A model generated the notes under the pieces. That model had not been told where the DNA came from. It searched no databases and worked only from the letters and a program-made list of their open reading frames with translations. Position numbers and translations under genes: made by a program. This document shows positions 28,101 through 36,790 of a DNA stretch of 52,576 nucleotides, in pieces. The DNA comes from Psychrobacillus vulpis. Its GTDB lineage: Bacteria; Bacillota; Bacilli; Bacillales_A; Planococcaceae. The stretch covers positions 1 to 52,576 of the forward strand of contig NZ_VDGI01000023.1 in assembly GCF_006861825.1 (NCBI RefSeq). The letters run 5' to 3'. How positions within the stretch are numbered: position 1 is the first letter of the stretch; each line of letters opens with the position of its first letter.

Positions 28101-29297
28101 TTATAATCCTGCTTTTTGTTTTAATTCTTCTGCTTTGTCTGTTTTTTCCCATGGTAAATCAATATCTGTACGGCCAAAATGTCCGTATGCAGCAGTTTCT
28201 TTATAAATAGGACGACGAAGGTCCAACATTTTAATAATACCTGCTGGGCGAAGATCAAATAGATCACGAATAAATGATACTAATTCGATTTCTTCTACTT
28301 TACCAGTTCCAAAAGTATCTACAGCGATAGATACCGGTTGTGCAACACCAATTGCATAAGCAAGTTGTACTTCACAACGATCAGCTAAACCAGCTGCTAC
28401 GATGTTTTTAGCAACATAACGTGCAGCATATGCAGCAGAACGGTCTACTTTTGTTGGATCTTTACCAGAGAATGCACCGCCTCCGTGACGAGCATATCCA
28501 CCGTAAGTATCTACAATAATTTTACGCCCTGTTAAGCCTGCATCACCTTGTGGTCCACCAATTACAAATCGACCAGTTGGGTTAATAAAGTATTTTGTAT
28601 TTTCATCAATTAATTCAGAAGGAACAATTGGTTTGATAACAAATTCTTTTAAATCTTTTTGAATTTGTTCCAATGTTACTTCAGGGTGATGTTGAGTAGA
28701 AATAACAATTGTATCAATGCGAACTGGATTATTATGTTCATCATACTCAACTGTAACTTGTGTTTTACCATCTGGACGTAAATAATCTAGCGTATCGTTT
28801 TTACGAACTTCAGCTAAACGGCGGGATAACTTATGAGCCAAGCTTATTGGAAGTGGCATAAGTTCTGGTGTTTCGTTACATGCATAACCAAACATAAGTC
28901 CTTGGTCTCCAGCTCCAATTGCTTCGATATCTGAATCTGACATAGATCCCTCACGTGCTTCAAGAGCTTGGTCAACACCCATTGCAATATCAGGTGACTG
29001 CTCATCAATTGCAGTTAAAACTGCAGAAGTTTCAGAGTCAAAACCATATTTTGCTCGAGTGTATCCAATTTCTTTAATAGTAGAACGTACTACTTTTGGG
29101 ATATCTACATAAGTTGATGTAGTTATTTCTCCTGCAACTAAAACAAGACCTGTTGTCACGCTTGTTTCACAAGCAACACGTGCATTTGGGTCTTCTGCTA
29201 AAATTGCATCTAAAATAGCATCCGAAATTTGATCGCAAATTTTATCTGGATGCCCTTCTGTAACTGATTCCGATGTAAATAATCGGCGTTGTGTCAT
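28101..29297 (-). CDS. metK: S-adenosylmethionine synthetase
   Basis: 398 residues, full length. It makes SAM from methionine and ATP. The motifs are [16 protein letters not shown] near residue 16, [12 protein letters not shown] near 128 and [19 protein letters not shown] near 273. It sits behind an S-box riboswitch with a consensus promoter, so it is repressed when SAM is plentiful. It is divergent from pckA, as in B. subtilis. Confidence 0.98.
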   Translation of the reverse strand: MTQRRLFTSESVTEGHPDKICDQISDAILDAILAEDPNARVACETSVTTGLVLVAGEITTSTYVDIPKVVRSTIKEIGYTRAKYGFDSETSAVLTAIDEQSPDIAMGVDQALEAREGSMSDSDIEAIGAGDQGLMFGYACNETPELMPLPISLAHKLSRRLAEVRKNDTLDYLRPDGKTQVTVEYDEHNNPVRIDTIVISTQHHPEVTLEQIQKDLKEFVIKPIVPSELIDENTKYFINPTGRFVIGGPQGDAGLTGRKIIVDTYGGYARHGGGAFSGKDPTKVDRSAAYAARYVAKNIVAAGLADRCEVQLAYAIGVAQPVSIAVDTFGTGKVEEIELVSFIRDLFDLRPAGIIKMLDLRRPIYKETAAYGHFGRTDIDLPWEKTDKAEELKQKAGL

Positions 29298-29429
29298 AGA
29301 ATATTCCTCCTATATCCTGCGAGATTTCTCTCAAGAATTGATACGGTACTCATTCCCATGTCAAGCCATTTCAAATAGTTTAACTTGAAGCCGTTTCGGA
29401 CTTGGCACACAAGGATAAAGGGCGATGTT

Positions 29430-29615
29430 ATAAAAAAAACCTTTCACTCACGTAAGTCATACATGAGGAAAGGCATCAATATCATAAGCACCTTTCACTC
29501 TTATCAATCAAGGAATCTCACCTTGTCTCAGGTTGGGCACCTTTGTAATGGTATAAAAAATTACAGGTTGCCGGGTTTCATAGGGCCTGACCCCTCCACC
29601 AGCTCGGGATAAGAG
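29430..29615 (-). promoter_or_regulatory. SAM-I (S-box) riboswitch controlling metK
   Basis: The aptamer spans 29498-29615: helix P1 is CTCTTATC pairing with GATAAGAG, with the conserved GAGCTGGTGGAGGG, GGCCCTATGAAACCCGGCAACC and AAGGTGC words between. The expression platform includes a terminator near 29432-29472 (CCTTTC-CTCATG with CGTGAG-GAAAGG, then eight T). SAM binding should favour termination. Confidence 0.95.
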
Positions 29616-29632
29616 TATCCGTTCAATTTATC

Positions 29633-29661
29633 ATCATACGTATTTTGCACATAGAAGTCAA
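29633..29661 (-). promoter_or_regulatory. Sigma-A promoter for metK
   Basis: On the minus strand TTGACT (29656-29661) and TATGAT (29633-29638) are separated by 17 bases. Transcription would begin just upstream of the S-box. Confidence 0.7.
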
Positions 29662-29714
29662 TCTTTTTTTGTTGACAATTTATTCACAAACAAAAAATAA
29701 TGAACCAATTAGTG

Positions 29715-29742
29715 TAGACTATTGAGTTAAATGTGTTATACT
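29715..29742 (+). promoter_or_regulatory. Candidate pckA promoter
   Basis: TAGACT (29715-29720), 16-base spacer and TATACT (29737-29742). The -35 is a modest match. A TTGACA hexamer also occurs further upstream near 29672. Confidence 0.4.
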
Positions 29743-29798
29743 AATTCACATATGAATGACATCTCCCTAAATCTAGGGAAAATAATAAAAAGGATGGT

Positions 29799-31394
29799 AT
29801 GTACAAAATGAATTCAATCGATACTGTGAGTGAACTGAACGAATTGTTAGCTGGAAATAATGTTAACATCCAATTATCAGTTCCACAACTTGTGGAAAAA
29901 GCAACATCAAGAGGCGAAGCTGTTTTAACTTCTACTGGAGCAGTGAAAGCAGAAACAGGTAAATATACAGGCCGTTCTCCACAAGACAAGTATATTGTTG
30001 AAGAACCTGTATCAAAAGACAAAATCGATTGGGGTTCAGTAAACCAACCTATTTCTTCTGAAATCTTCGATTCACTATATACAAAAGTAATAGAATATTT
30101 AAAACAACAAGACGAACTATTCGTTTTCAAAGGGTTTGCAGGAGCAGATCATGATTCTCGCCTAAGCATTCAAGTAGTAAATGAATATGCATGGCACAAT
30201 CTTTTTGCTCATCAATTATTTATTCGTCCTACAGAAAAAGAACTTGAATATCATGCTGCTGATTTTACTATTGTTAGTGCACCAAATTTCAAAGCTGATC
30301 CTGCTGTCGATGGTACTCAATCTGAAACTTTCATCATTGTTTCAATGGAAAAACGTATTGTTTTAATCGGTGGTACTGAATATGCTGGAGAAATGAAAAA
30401 ATCTATTTTCTCTATTATGAACTATTTACTTCCTGAACAAAACATTTTACCAATGCATTGTTCTGCAAACGTTGGAGAACAAGGTGATGTTTCCCTATTC
30501 TTCGGTCTTTCAGGTACAGGTAAAACAACTCTATCTGCTGATGCTGGTCGTAAGCTAATTGGTGATGATGAACACGGTTGGTCTGATAATGGTGTATTCA
30601 ATATCGAAGGTGGTTGCTATGCAAAATGCATCAACTTAACTCGTGAAAATGAACCACAAATTTTTGACGCAATCACGTTTGGTACAGTGTTAGAGAACGT
30701 TGTTATCGACGCTGAAACACGAGTAGCTAACTATGATGATAATTCATTAACGGAAAATACACGTGCAGCATACCCAATTCAAAACATCGAAAATATTGTG
30801 GATCCATCAGTTGCTGGTCATCCAAATACAATCATTTTCTTAACTGCTGACGCATTTGGCGTATTGCCTCCAATCAGTAAACTTACGAAAGAACAAGCAA
30901 TGTACCATTTCTTAAGCGGCTTTACATCTAAGCTTGCAGGTACAGAACGCGGAATTACATCACCACAACCAGCATTCTCTACATGCTTTGGTTCACCTTT
31001 CCTTCCGCTTCATGCAACTGTTTATGCTGAAATGCTTGGGAAAAAGATTGACGAACACGGAGCACAAGTATTCCTAGTAAACACTGGTTGGACTGGTGGA
31101 GAGTACGGTGTTGGTAGCCGTATGAAACTGTCATACACTCGTACAATGGTTCGAGCAGCAATTGAAGGTAAACTAAACAATGTAGAAACTGAAACAGATT
31201 CAGTATTTGGATTAGAAATTCCAAAACAAATTGAAGGTGTTCCAACTGAAGTATTAGTACCTCGTAATGCATGGGAAGACAAAGCGGCATATGATATTAA
31301 AGCTGCTGAACTTGCAAAAGCATTCCGTGAAAACTTCAAAAAGTTCGGTACAGTATCAGATGATATCTCGCTTAAGGGCGGACCTTTAGCATAA
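29799..31394 (+). CDS. pckA: Phosphoenolpyruvate carboxykinase (ATP)
   Basis: 531 residues. It converts oxaloacetate and ATP to PEP for gluconeogenesis. The kinase P-loop is [15 protein letters not shown] near residue 237, with [12 protein letters not shown] near 53, [15 protein letters not shown] near 190 and [22 protein letters not shown] near 258. An AAAGGATGG ribosome site fits the ATG at 29799; the ATG three codons later (29808) is an alternative. With malic enzyme nearby, it balances the C4/C3 nodes. Confidence 0.97.
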   Translation: MYKMNSIDTVSELNELLAGNNVNIQLSVPQLVEKATSRGEAVLTSTGAVKAETGKYTGRSPQDKYIVEEPVSKDKIDWGSVNQPISSEIFDSLYTKVIEYLKQQDELFVFKGFAGADHDSRLSIQVVNEYAWHNLFAHQLFIRPTEKELEYHAADFTIVSAPNFKADPAVDGTQSETFIIVSMEKRIVLIGGTEYAGEMKKSIFSIMNYLLPEQNILPMHCSANVGEQGDVSLFFGLSGTGKTTLSADAGRKLIGDDEHGWSDNGVFNIEGGCYAKCINLTRENEPQIFDAITFGTVLENVVIDAETRVANYDDNSLTENTRAAYPIQNIENIVDPSVAGHPNTIIFLTADAFGVLPPISKLTKEQAMYHFLSGFTSKLAGTERGITSPQPAFSTCFGSPFLPLHATVYAEMLGKKIDEHGAQVFLVNTGWTGGEYGVGSRMKLSYTRTMVRAAIEGKLNNVETETDSVFGLEIPKQIEGVPTEVLVPRNAWEDKAAYDIKAAELAKAFRENFKKFGTVSDDISLKGGPLA

Positions 31395-31408
31395 ATAAGA
31401 TTATAGAT

Positions 31409-31459
31409 GGGGCTGTCCCAAAAGTCATGGAAAACGACTTTTGAGGGCAGCCCCATTTT
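31409..31459 (+). terminator. Terminator after pckA
   Basis: A very long stem: GGGGCTGTCCCAAAAGTC pairs with GACTTTTGAGGGCAGCCCC, then ATTTTC. Confidence 0.9.
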
Positions 31460-31477
31460 CTGCTTCTGCAAGTCATT

Positions 31478-31858
31478 CTGTTGTTTTCCGAAGCAAGCAC
31501 TCGTCTTCTGCGGACGAACTGCCAAGCCTCCTCGCTCGTTCCTTGCTGCGGGGTATTGTCAGCCCGTTTTTCCACAGGAGTCTCGCTCATATTTCTCCAA
31601 ATAAAAAACTGAACAAGTTTATGAAGTCTCTCTTGATATTACATAGATTAAAATCTCCACTGCTTGTAAGTTTCAAGTTTCTACATGATTAAGAAGGTTA
31701 TGAGGATAGCTAAATCCTATATGAGTCAATGCTGTTGTTTTCCGAAGCATGCACTCGCTTTCCGCGGACGAACCGCCAAGCCTCCTCACTCGTCCCTCGC
31801 TGCGGGGTCTTGGCAGCCCGTTTTTCCGTAGGAGTCTCGCGCATGTTTCTCCAAACAA
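31478..31858. repeat. Two family E repeats with their linker
   Basis: Two copies (about 31478-31603 and 31728-31858) share TGTTGTTTTCCGAAGC, ACTCG, GCCAAGCCTCCT, TGCGGGGT, CAGCCCGTTTTTCC and AGGAGTCTCGC words. The linker (GAACAAGTTTATGAAG to TAGCTAAATCCTAT) is the reverse complement of linker sequence in the 39.6-40.1 kb tandem repeats, so the same composite unit is present here in inverted orientation. Bases 31859-32028 hold no gene I can support. Confidence 0.75.
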
Positions 31859-32028
31859 ATCATATCAACGGTTTAAATAGATTTTATTAAAAATAAATAA
31901 AAAAACATGTCTTCTTCTAAAATAATAGAAACAACCGGACAGTCCCATCATTTTATCTCCCATGCTACCTTCCCAAATGTTACCTACAGGTTCAAACTTT
32001 CTTTTATAGCAACAACAAACCATCTCTG

Positions 32029-32817
32029 TTACATACCCCTCTGCCTTTTCATCCAACTACAAGCATCTTTCACTATTTGCCTATTCACTTTGCTTGGGAA
32101 GTAATGCGTAAACTCAGGATAATACCATGTTTCTACAACCTTGTTATTCGTTATTAATGCTTCTTCTAAAAACTTTGCATGTTCAAATGAAACATTTGTA
32201 TCATGCATTCCATGAATAATTAGCGTAGATGCTTTCAAATCTTGAATATGAACAAGTGCATTTCTATTTTCATACGCTTCTTCCTTATTTGATGGTGTTC
32301 CTCCAATCACACGTTTCATCATTCTTCTCATATCTTTTCGTTCCTCATAAGTTAGGTAAATATTAGATACACCTGCCCAAGCGATAACTGACGTAATATC
32401 CCTTCTTAAAATAGCCGTCCAAAGAGCCATTATTCCACCACGTGAAAAAGAAAATATATGAATTCGATCTTGATAGCAATATTGTTTTAAAACTTCCACC
32501 GCATATACAGCATCCCAACGATCCTCACCAGCAAATTCATCTCGGCCCTCCCCCCCACGATTTCCACGATAATACGGGGCAAATACAATAAAACCTTCCG
32601 ATGCAATTTGTGTTATTCGCGCTGGCCTTACCATACCGATACTTTGCATTCCACCTCTCAAATACAAGATTGCTTCATAATTACCTTTTTTCCTTGGTAC
32701 AGCAAGTAATCCTTTTACACGATATCCACATGACCAATAAGTAATCTCCAATAACTTAATATGTGGATTTGGAGATGGATAGATTTTACTATTTTCAATC
32801 GTTCCATTTTCCTTCAT
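32029..32817 (-). CDS. ytmA: Alpha/beta hydrolase, prolyl-oligopeptidase-like (YtmA-like)
   Basis: A 262-residue hydrolase related to acyl-peptide hydrolases and dienelactone hydrolases. The nucleophile elbow is SFSRGG near residue 130, the oxyanion-side motif is LYLRGGMQS near 51, and PYYRGNRGGEGRDEF near 80 is typical of the prolyl-oligopeptidase group. A probable Asp (HGMHDTNVSF) and His (FTHYF) complete the triad. The substrate is unknown. It overlaps the upstream Nudix gene by 23 bases, and the same pair occurs in B. subtilis. Confidence 0.85.
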   Translation of the reverse strand: MKENGTIENSKIYPSPNPHIKLLEITYWSCGYRVKGLLAVPRKKGNYEAILYLRGGMQSIGMVRPARITQIASEGFIVFAPYYRGNRGGEGRDEFAGEDRWDAVYAVEVLKQYCYQDRIHIFSFSRGGIMALWTAILRRDITSVIAWAGVSNIYLTYEERKDMRRMMKRVIGGTPSNKEEAYENRNALVHIQDLKASTLIIHGMHDTNVSFEHAKFLEEALITNNKVVETWYYPEFTHYFPSKVNRQIVKDACSWMKRQRGM

Positions 32818-33268
32818 ACTTTTTCACCTTTTCTAAAATAGCTTGCATGCCTGTATCTTTCATATGAAAACTTAAATTATTACTATTTAATAGTTCTTCA
32901 TTCGTTAACCAAACTGCACCTTCCGTTTCAAAGCTTGTCTGATTCTCATAAATCTGCTCTACATTTGCAATCAAAACAGCTTTACAAAATGGTTGTTCGT
33001 CGTGCACAACATACTCTCCGATCCACTCTACATTGATTATTTTGACATTTGCCTCTTCTAATGTTTCTCGAATAGCAGCTTCTGTTAGATTTTCATTTTC
33101 TTCTACTTTACCTCCAGGAAATTCAATTCCTCGCTTTGGATGTTTCGTTAATAGCCATTTGTTTTGAAATTTCGCTAAAACTAATACATGCATCGGTTCT
33201 ATCGGAAATGTTCCTTGTTCAAAGGATAAATCAACTTGAATACCATTTAAGTCCAAGAAAGAAACCAT
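32795..33268 (-). CDS. ytkD: Nudix hydrolase YtkD
   Basis: 157 residues, with the Nudix box GGKVEENENLTEAAIRETLEE near residues 51-71. The canonical final EE-x-G appears as EEAN. B. subtilis YtkD hydrolyses nucleoside triphosphates, including oxidised ones, and has been studied for RNA 5'-pyrophosphate removal. It is cytoplasmic. It is the first gene of a two-gene operon with ytmA. Confidence 0.88.
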   Translation of the reverse strand: MVSFLDLNGIQVDLSFEQGTFPIEPMHVLVLAKFQNKWLLTKHPKRGIEFPGGKVEENENLTEAAIRETLEEANVKIINVEWIGEYVVHDEQPFCKAVLIANVEQIYENQTSFETEGAVWLTNEELLNSNNLSFHMKDTGMQAILEKVKKYEGKWND

Positions 33269-33339
33269 AAACTGTTCTCCCTTCTGATTTGTTTATAAAA
33301 AAAGTTTATCATATGAAGGAAAAGAAGTTGCACGTAAAA

Positions 33340-33996
33340 TCAACTTGAAAGAATAATATTCCAATACACAAGCATAATTCCAATATCAGCTAGACTGTGA
33401 CTAATAATGGGAGCAGCAATTGACTTTAACTTTAGACGAAAAATTCCCCACAATATACCTGCAAGAAAAATAGGAATTACTGCTAAAGCATTAAAAGGAA
33501 AGGTGAAGATTTTTACTACGACAATAAGATGATACAAACTATAAAATAAAGAAGTGATTAAAATCGTTTTCGTACTACCATTTTTTTCGAAAAGACGTTG
33601 ATAAATAAATTCACGCCAATAAAACTCTTCTAATATAGGATTGATAAGGATTAGAACTAAAGCCAGTAACAGAACCTTCGTACCAGTAAAATCCCATTCC
33701 ATAAGCAATTGATTCAATTTGGGTATATCTAAGACAAACGATTGAAAGACAAATACAAAACCATAAACAGAAATCAAACAAATCAACCCGCTTACAGTAC
33801 CTAGAATAATCGATTTTATTGAAAAAGTGAGCTGCATTCGATAATGATTTATCTTGCTCCAGTTTGTAACTAAAAGAGGTACAAATAATAACCAACCATA
33901 AAAGAGTAAAAAGGTAATTAATATATTATGTAGTAATGGAAGACCGATAAAAATCATAATAGTGGGTCCAATTAGTAATATTAATAGTTTCATCAT
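33340..33996 (-). CDS. CPBP-family intramembrane metalloprotease
   Basis: About 218 residues with seven to eight hydrophobic segments. The CAAX/bacteriocin-processing (CPBP) motifs are EEFYWREFIYQRLF near residue 129, FYSLYHLIV near 151 and HSLADIG near 204; these supply the Glu-Glu and His metal ligands. The role is unknown; relatives process prenylated or signal peptides or give bacteriocin immunity. The frame opens at 34044, but GGAGGG immediately upstream sets the start at one of the two adjacent ATGs (33996 or 33993). Confidence 0.82.
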   Translation of the reverse strand: MMKLLILLIGPTIMIFIGLPLLHNILITFLLFYGWLLFVPLLVTNWSKINHYRMQLTFSIKSIILGTVSGLICLISVYGFVFVFQSFVLDIPKLNQLLMEWDFTGTKVLLLALVLILINPILEEFYWREFIYQRLFEKNGSTKTILITSLFYSLYHLIVVVKIFTFPFNALAVIPIFLAGILWGIFRLKLKSIAAPIISHSLADIGIMLVYWNIILSS

Positions 33997-34050
33997 ATAC
34001 CCTCCAAATATTTTAGGGATTTTTTTACAAATTAATGTTACCATATGTAT

Positions 34051-34080
34051 AAAAAAAGACTTAGCAATAACGCTAAGCCT
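34051..34080 (-). terminator. Terminator after the small two-gene unit
   Basis: On the minus strand GGCTTAGC and GCTAAGTC form the stem with a GTTATT loop, then seven T. Confidence 0.85.
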
Positions 34081-34087
34081 TCGTGAT

Positions 34088-34252
34088 TTAGTCTTCCTTT
34101 TGTTGGTCTAATTTATAATTAGCATTTCCTTCTTCTCTATTTTGTGCAATATTTTCCCTTGTTTTTTGTTGTGGCGATTGGTTTAATAGCGAACTAACAT
34201 TACGATAATTCGGACTTGTTTCGTTCCCTTTACGATAAATATTTTTACTCAA
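34088..34252 (-). CDS. Small hydrophilic protein, 54 residues, TTG start
   Basis: The frame TTG-AGT-AAA begins MSKNIYRKGNETSPNYRNV and ends in LDQQKED. AAGGAG lies nine bases upstream and the start overlaps the stop of the preceding gene, so coupled translation is likely. A strong terminator follows directly. The sequence is rich in Asn, Gln and charged residues, with no membrane segment; this resembles small acid-soluble or coat-associated peptides only in composition. I do not recognise the family. Confidence 0.65.
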   Translation of the reverse strand: MSKNIYRKGNETSPNYRNVSSLLNQSPQQKTRENIAQNREEGNANYKLDQQKED

Positions 34253-34577
34253 TTAACTCTCTCCTTCTTTCTTTAAAATATGGAAGCTGCTCTATAAATG
34301 CTTTTGTTTCTTCATCACCAAATTCATGAATTAATGCATATACTTTTTTCATTCTTTTATCGTAATTATCATTTTCTTTGTCTAAGTGATAAGACCGAAA
34401 CGGAATATGAGCTCTCCAAAAATTACTTTCCTCTACATCGCCTAGCTGTTCAAAAAGCTTTTGAAAGACAGGAATAATTTCTCTATTTGTGATCACTTCA
34501 AATTCCCAAGGAGATTCATCTGGATACGTAAATACTTGTTGATTGCTTACAGAAATATACACTTTATTTAATGCCAT
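34245..34577 (-). CDS. Conserved hypothetical protein, 110 residues
   Basis: A soluble protein with NQQVFTYPDESPWEFEVITN near the N-terminus and FRSYHLDKENDNYDKRMKKVYALIHEFGDEET in the second half. Similar short proteins in bacilli are sometimes labelled hydrolase without evidence. I cannot assign a function. A ribosome site (AAAGGAAG) precedes the ATG. It is co-transcribed with the 54-residue gene at 34088 and ends at the terminator at 34051. Confidence 0.7.
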   Translation of the reverse strand: MALNKVYISVSNQQVFTYPDESPWEFEVITNREIIPVFQKLFEQLGDVEESNFWRAHIPFRSYHLDKENDNYDKRMKKVYALIHEFGDEETKAFIEQLPYFKERRRELIE

Positions 34578-34620
34578 TTTCTCACTTCCTTTTTATTAAG
34601 TATGTGCAAAATATAAAAAA

Positions 34621-34835
34621 ACATGCACCACAAATGTGGTACATGTCAGGTTCCAAACAAATTAAAATTTCGGAGGTGCTACTTCAGACTGCTTGAAAAC
34701 GCTTGTCAGTCGAGGCACGCCAGCGCGAGGCGGAAGCGAATAGAACTAAAGTTCATGAGCTTACAACGAGTGCCAGTAACGAAGAATGAAAGCGTTTGTC
34801 AACAGTCTGACATGCACCACAAACGTGGTACATGT
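34621..34835. repeat. Palindrome-flanked mobile-like repeat
   Basis: Two direct copies of a 26-bp palindromic word (ACATGCACCACAAATGTGGT and continuation) at 34621-34646 and 34810-34835 flank a 127-bp element (34684-34810). That element has imperfect 20- to 21-bp inverted ends (TCAGACTGCTTGAAAACGCT against AAGCGTTTGTCAACAGTCTG). The 34621 copy is followed on the minus strand by seven T and could act as a terminator for the upstream minus-strand genes. Confidence 0.7.
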
Positions 34836-34844
34836 TTCTCATCA

Positions 34845-35024
34845 TTAACCTTGAATGTCTACAACCGATCCTTTATATGGGTGCGGAGCAGATGCTTGAG
34901 GCATATCTTCTAACAGTTGTACTGCAGCTACAGTTTCCATGTTCATCGCATTTTTTAAAACACTCATTTGAACAGTTTGTTGTAACTCCATTAACTGTGC
35001 AGACATAATGGAATTGATATCCAT
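34845..35024 (-). CDS. YjfB-family small protein
   Basis: 59 residues beginning MDINSIMSAQLMELQQTVQM and ending GSVVDIQG. This is the YjfB/putative motility protein family pattern: a short amphipathic helix, then a Pro-containing tail (PQASAPHPYKGS). The frame opens further upstream, but GGAGG lies seven bases before the ATG at 35024. Some homologues sit in motility regulons; here the neighbour is a cytochrome, so the role is open. Confidence 0.75.
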   Translation of the reverse strand: MDINSIMSAQLMELQQTVQMSVLKNAMNMETVAAVQLLEDMPQASAPHPYKGSVVDIQG

Positions 35025-35073
35025 ACTCATTCCTCCTTCTTTCAAGGTTATTATCGGATGAAATAGGAAAATT

Positions 35074-36003
35074 TTAATTTTTTGATAATACTTCTTCCCA
35101 ATTAATTGTTCCATTTTTTACTTCTTCTCGACGCTCTTTGTTCATAATATCATTCGGTTTACCACCATTAGGCCAATCTTTGTCATGATTTTTCCACTCT
35201 GGTCTATCTTGAGAAAGAACATAGGCTGCCAAATCAGCTGCCTCTTGATTAGTAAGTGTTCCTTCACTGCCAGCAGGCATATTGTTTTTAATATAACCAG
35301 CCATTTTTGATATACGAGCAAGTCCTGCCCCATCATTAAAAGAATTATCACCCCATAATGCGGGACCGGTATTCGGATCTGTACCAGAACCGTCTGCAGC
35401 GTGGCAAGCTATACAAGATTTTTGGTATAGTTGTTCTCCACTTGCTACATTGGGTGTTGGTACGTTATCCATATCGTTTGTCATTCTCCATGGAATATCA
35501 GCACCAACTGGGACTCCTTCTGAAATATAAGTAAAATATGCTACCATTGCTTTCAATTCATCACTGTTGGCCTCAAATTTTTCCCCATTCATACTTCTGA
35601 CCATACAACCATTAATACGATCTTCAATTGTTACTATTTTCCCTGAACGTGCTATATATTGTGGATATACCGCAGTCACTCCAACTAGTGAGGAAGAATC
35701 TTTATCTAATCCCGCTCCTGCATGACAACTTGCACAAGATAAATTATTTCCAACGTATGGATCTGCTACTGAATAAGTTTCATTTACTAATTTGTATCCA
35801 TATGTAATTGCCTCGCCAATTGGCCCTTCTGGTACTTCTTCTAAACTCGGTGGATTATAAGTCAGACTATTGCTACTTGACTTACTTACTGCAGCTACTT
35901 GCTTTTCAGGTAATTCTACACTCATTTTCTGAGTAAGTTGTACAGCCCCAATAATTGTACCGATAAACAATAAACCAATCGCAATTCCTATTCCATTTTT
36001 CAT
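35074..36003 (-). CDS. Membrane-anchored dihaem cytochrome c, TsdA-like
   Basis: A 309-residue cytochrome with an N-terminal membrane anchor (residues 3-20) and two c-type haem sites, C90-C93-H94 (CASCH) and C197-C200-H201 (CIACH). The segment EDRINGCMVRSMNGEKF near 127-143 is the TsdA (thiosulfate dehydrogenase) signature. C133 falls where TsdA has its unusual cysteine haem ligand. It should act outside the membrane, oxidising thiosulfate to tetrathionate or doing the reverse. An Fnr-type palindrome lies 56 bases upstream. AAAGGAG precedes the ATG. Confidence 0.8.
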   Translation of the reverse strand: MKNGIGIAIGLLFIGTIIGAVQLTQKMSVELPEKQVAAVSKSSSNSLTYNPPSLEEVPEGPIGEAITYGYKLVNETYSVADPYVGNNLSCASCHAGAGLDKDSSSLVGVTAVYPQYIARSGKIVTIEDRINGCMVRSMNGEKFEANSDELKAMVAYFTYISEGVPVGADIPWRMTNDMDNVPTPNVASGEQLYQKSCIACHAADGSGTDPNTGPALWGDNSFNDGAGLARISKMAGYIKNNMPAGSEGTLTNQEAADLAAYVLSQDRPEWKNHDKDWPNGGKPNDIMNKERREEVKNGTINWEEVLSKN

Positions 36004-36058
36004 AAATGTCGCTCCTTTCTCTACTAACTTTAGCGTAACAAGAGAGCGACAATTTTGA

Positions 36059-36074
36059 TGTGAGATTTCTCACA
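36059..36074 (-). promoter_or_regulatory. Fnr/CRP-type operator before the cytochrome gene
   Basis: TGTGAGATTTCTCACA matches the consensus TGTGA-N6-TCACA exactly; the flanking bases extend the dyad to ATGTGAGATTTCTCACAT. If its centre is at -41.5, the -10 hexamer on the minus strand would be TACGCT, which fits TAnnnT. Activation under oxygen limitation is therefore plausible. Confidence 0.6.
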
Positions 36075-36078
36075 TTAA

Positions 36079-36110
36079 AACCAACAATTACATGAATTGT
36101 TGGTTTTTTG
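36079..36110. terminator. Bidirectional palindrome between dps and the cytochrome gene
   Basis: AACCAACAATT-ACATG-AATTGTTGGTT with T-runs on both sides; likely terminator of dps. Confidence 0.75.
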
Positions 36111-36112
36111 AC

Positions 36113-36562
36113 TTATTTATTGGAATCACCCAGAAATGCATTCAGCATCCATTGGTGCTTTTCCGTTTTTTGATAAATTGCATTGAGTAGATCTTCTGTC
36201 ATATCGTCTTCATCTTTTGCTGCTTCATCCATCCCCAGTTTTAAGGATTTCTTTATTTTTTCAAAATCTTTTACTACTGTTTCTACCATTTGGTCAGCTG
36301 TTTCTTTATTATTTGCTTCTTCTATATCTGAAAGCTCTAAATGCTCTTTTAATGTAGCTACTGGATTAGCTCCTAAAGTTAAGAGGCGTTCCGCTATTTC
36401 ATCCATGTTCAATGTTGCTTCGTTATACAACTCTTCAAATTTTGCATGAAGTGTAAAGAAAGATGGTCCTTTTACATACCAATGAAAATTATGCAATTTC
36501 GTGTACATTACGGACCATAATGAAACTTGTTTGTTTAGCTCTCTATTCAATTCTGTTGACAT
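36113..36562 (-). CDS. dps: Dps/MrgA-type ferritin-like DNA-protection protein
   Basis: 149 residues. The ferroxidase residues are visible in LHNFHWYVKGPSFFTLHAKF and EELYNEATLNMDEIAERLLTLG near residues 24-62. Dodecameric Dps stores iron and shields DNA from peroxide. The frame opens at 36607, but the ATG at 36562 follows GGGAG at about ten bases and gives the usual MSTELNRELN N-terminus. It is a single gene with its own terminator. Confidence 0.9.
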   Translation of the reverse strand: MSTELNRELNKQVSLWSVMYTKLHNFHWYVKGPSFFTLHAKFEELYNEATLNMDEIAERLLTLGANPVATLKEHLELSDIEEANNKETADQMVETVVKDFEKIKKSLKLGMDEAAKDEDDMTEDLLNAIYQKTEKHQWMLNAFLGDSNK

Positions 36563-36665
36563 AAAGTTGTCACTCTCCCTTAAGTAATTGTTGTTATCTC
36601 TTTTCATATACCACTAATTTTCATACAATAAACTTAGCGAATAGTATAATGGAGTGAAAAATATT

Positions 36666-36788
36666 ATGGTATTTTGGATTTTAGGCATTGCAGTTATTTT
36701 TAGTATTGTCGGATTTGCATTTTTATATAAATTAGCGATGAATGGAAAACCTTCATCTATTGATCCTAAACCTAAGGACGCTGAGTAA
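36666..36788 (+). CDS. Small single-pass membrane protein, 40 residues
   Basis: The frame reads [20 protein letters not shown] then [19 protein letters not shown]. One transmembrane helix and a charged cytoplasmic tail are clear. GGAG lies 11 bases upstream, and an in-frame GTG at 36654 is an alternative start. Its stop is two bases before yidD, so they are probably one operon. I do not know the family; the pairing suggests a membrane-biogenesis role, which is inference. Confidence 0.65.
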   Translation: MVFWILGIAVIFSIVGFAFLYKLAMNGKPSSIDPKPKDAE

Positions 36789-36790
36789 TA

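Noticed and set aside
29385-29612. 75-codon plus-strand frame between metK and pckA
   Set aside because: It lies antisense to the S-box riboswitch.
30979-31290. 103-codon minus-strand frame within pckA
   Set aside because: Antisense shadow of pckA; no independent signals.
31865-32056. Open frame of 63 codons on the minus strand with a run of cysteines after ytmA
   Set aside because: It overlaps the ytmA 3' end, has a poorly spaced ribosome site and no family resemblance.
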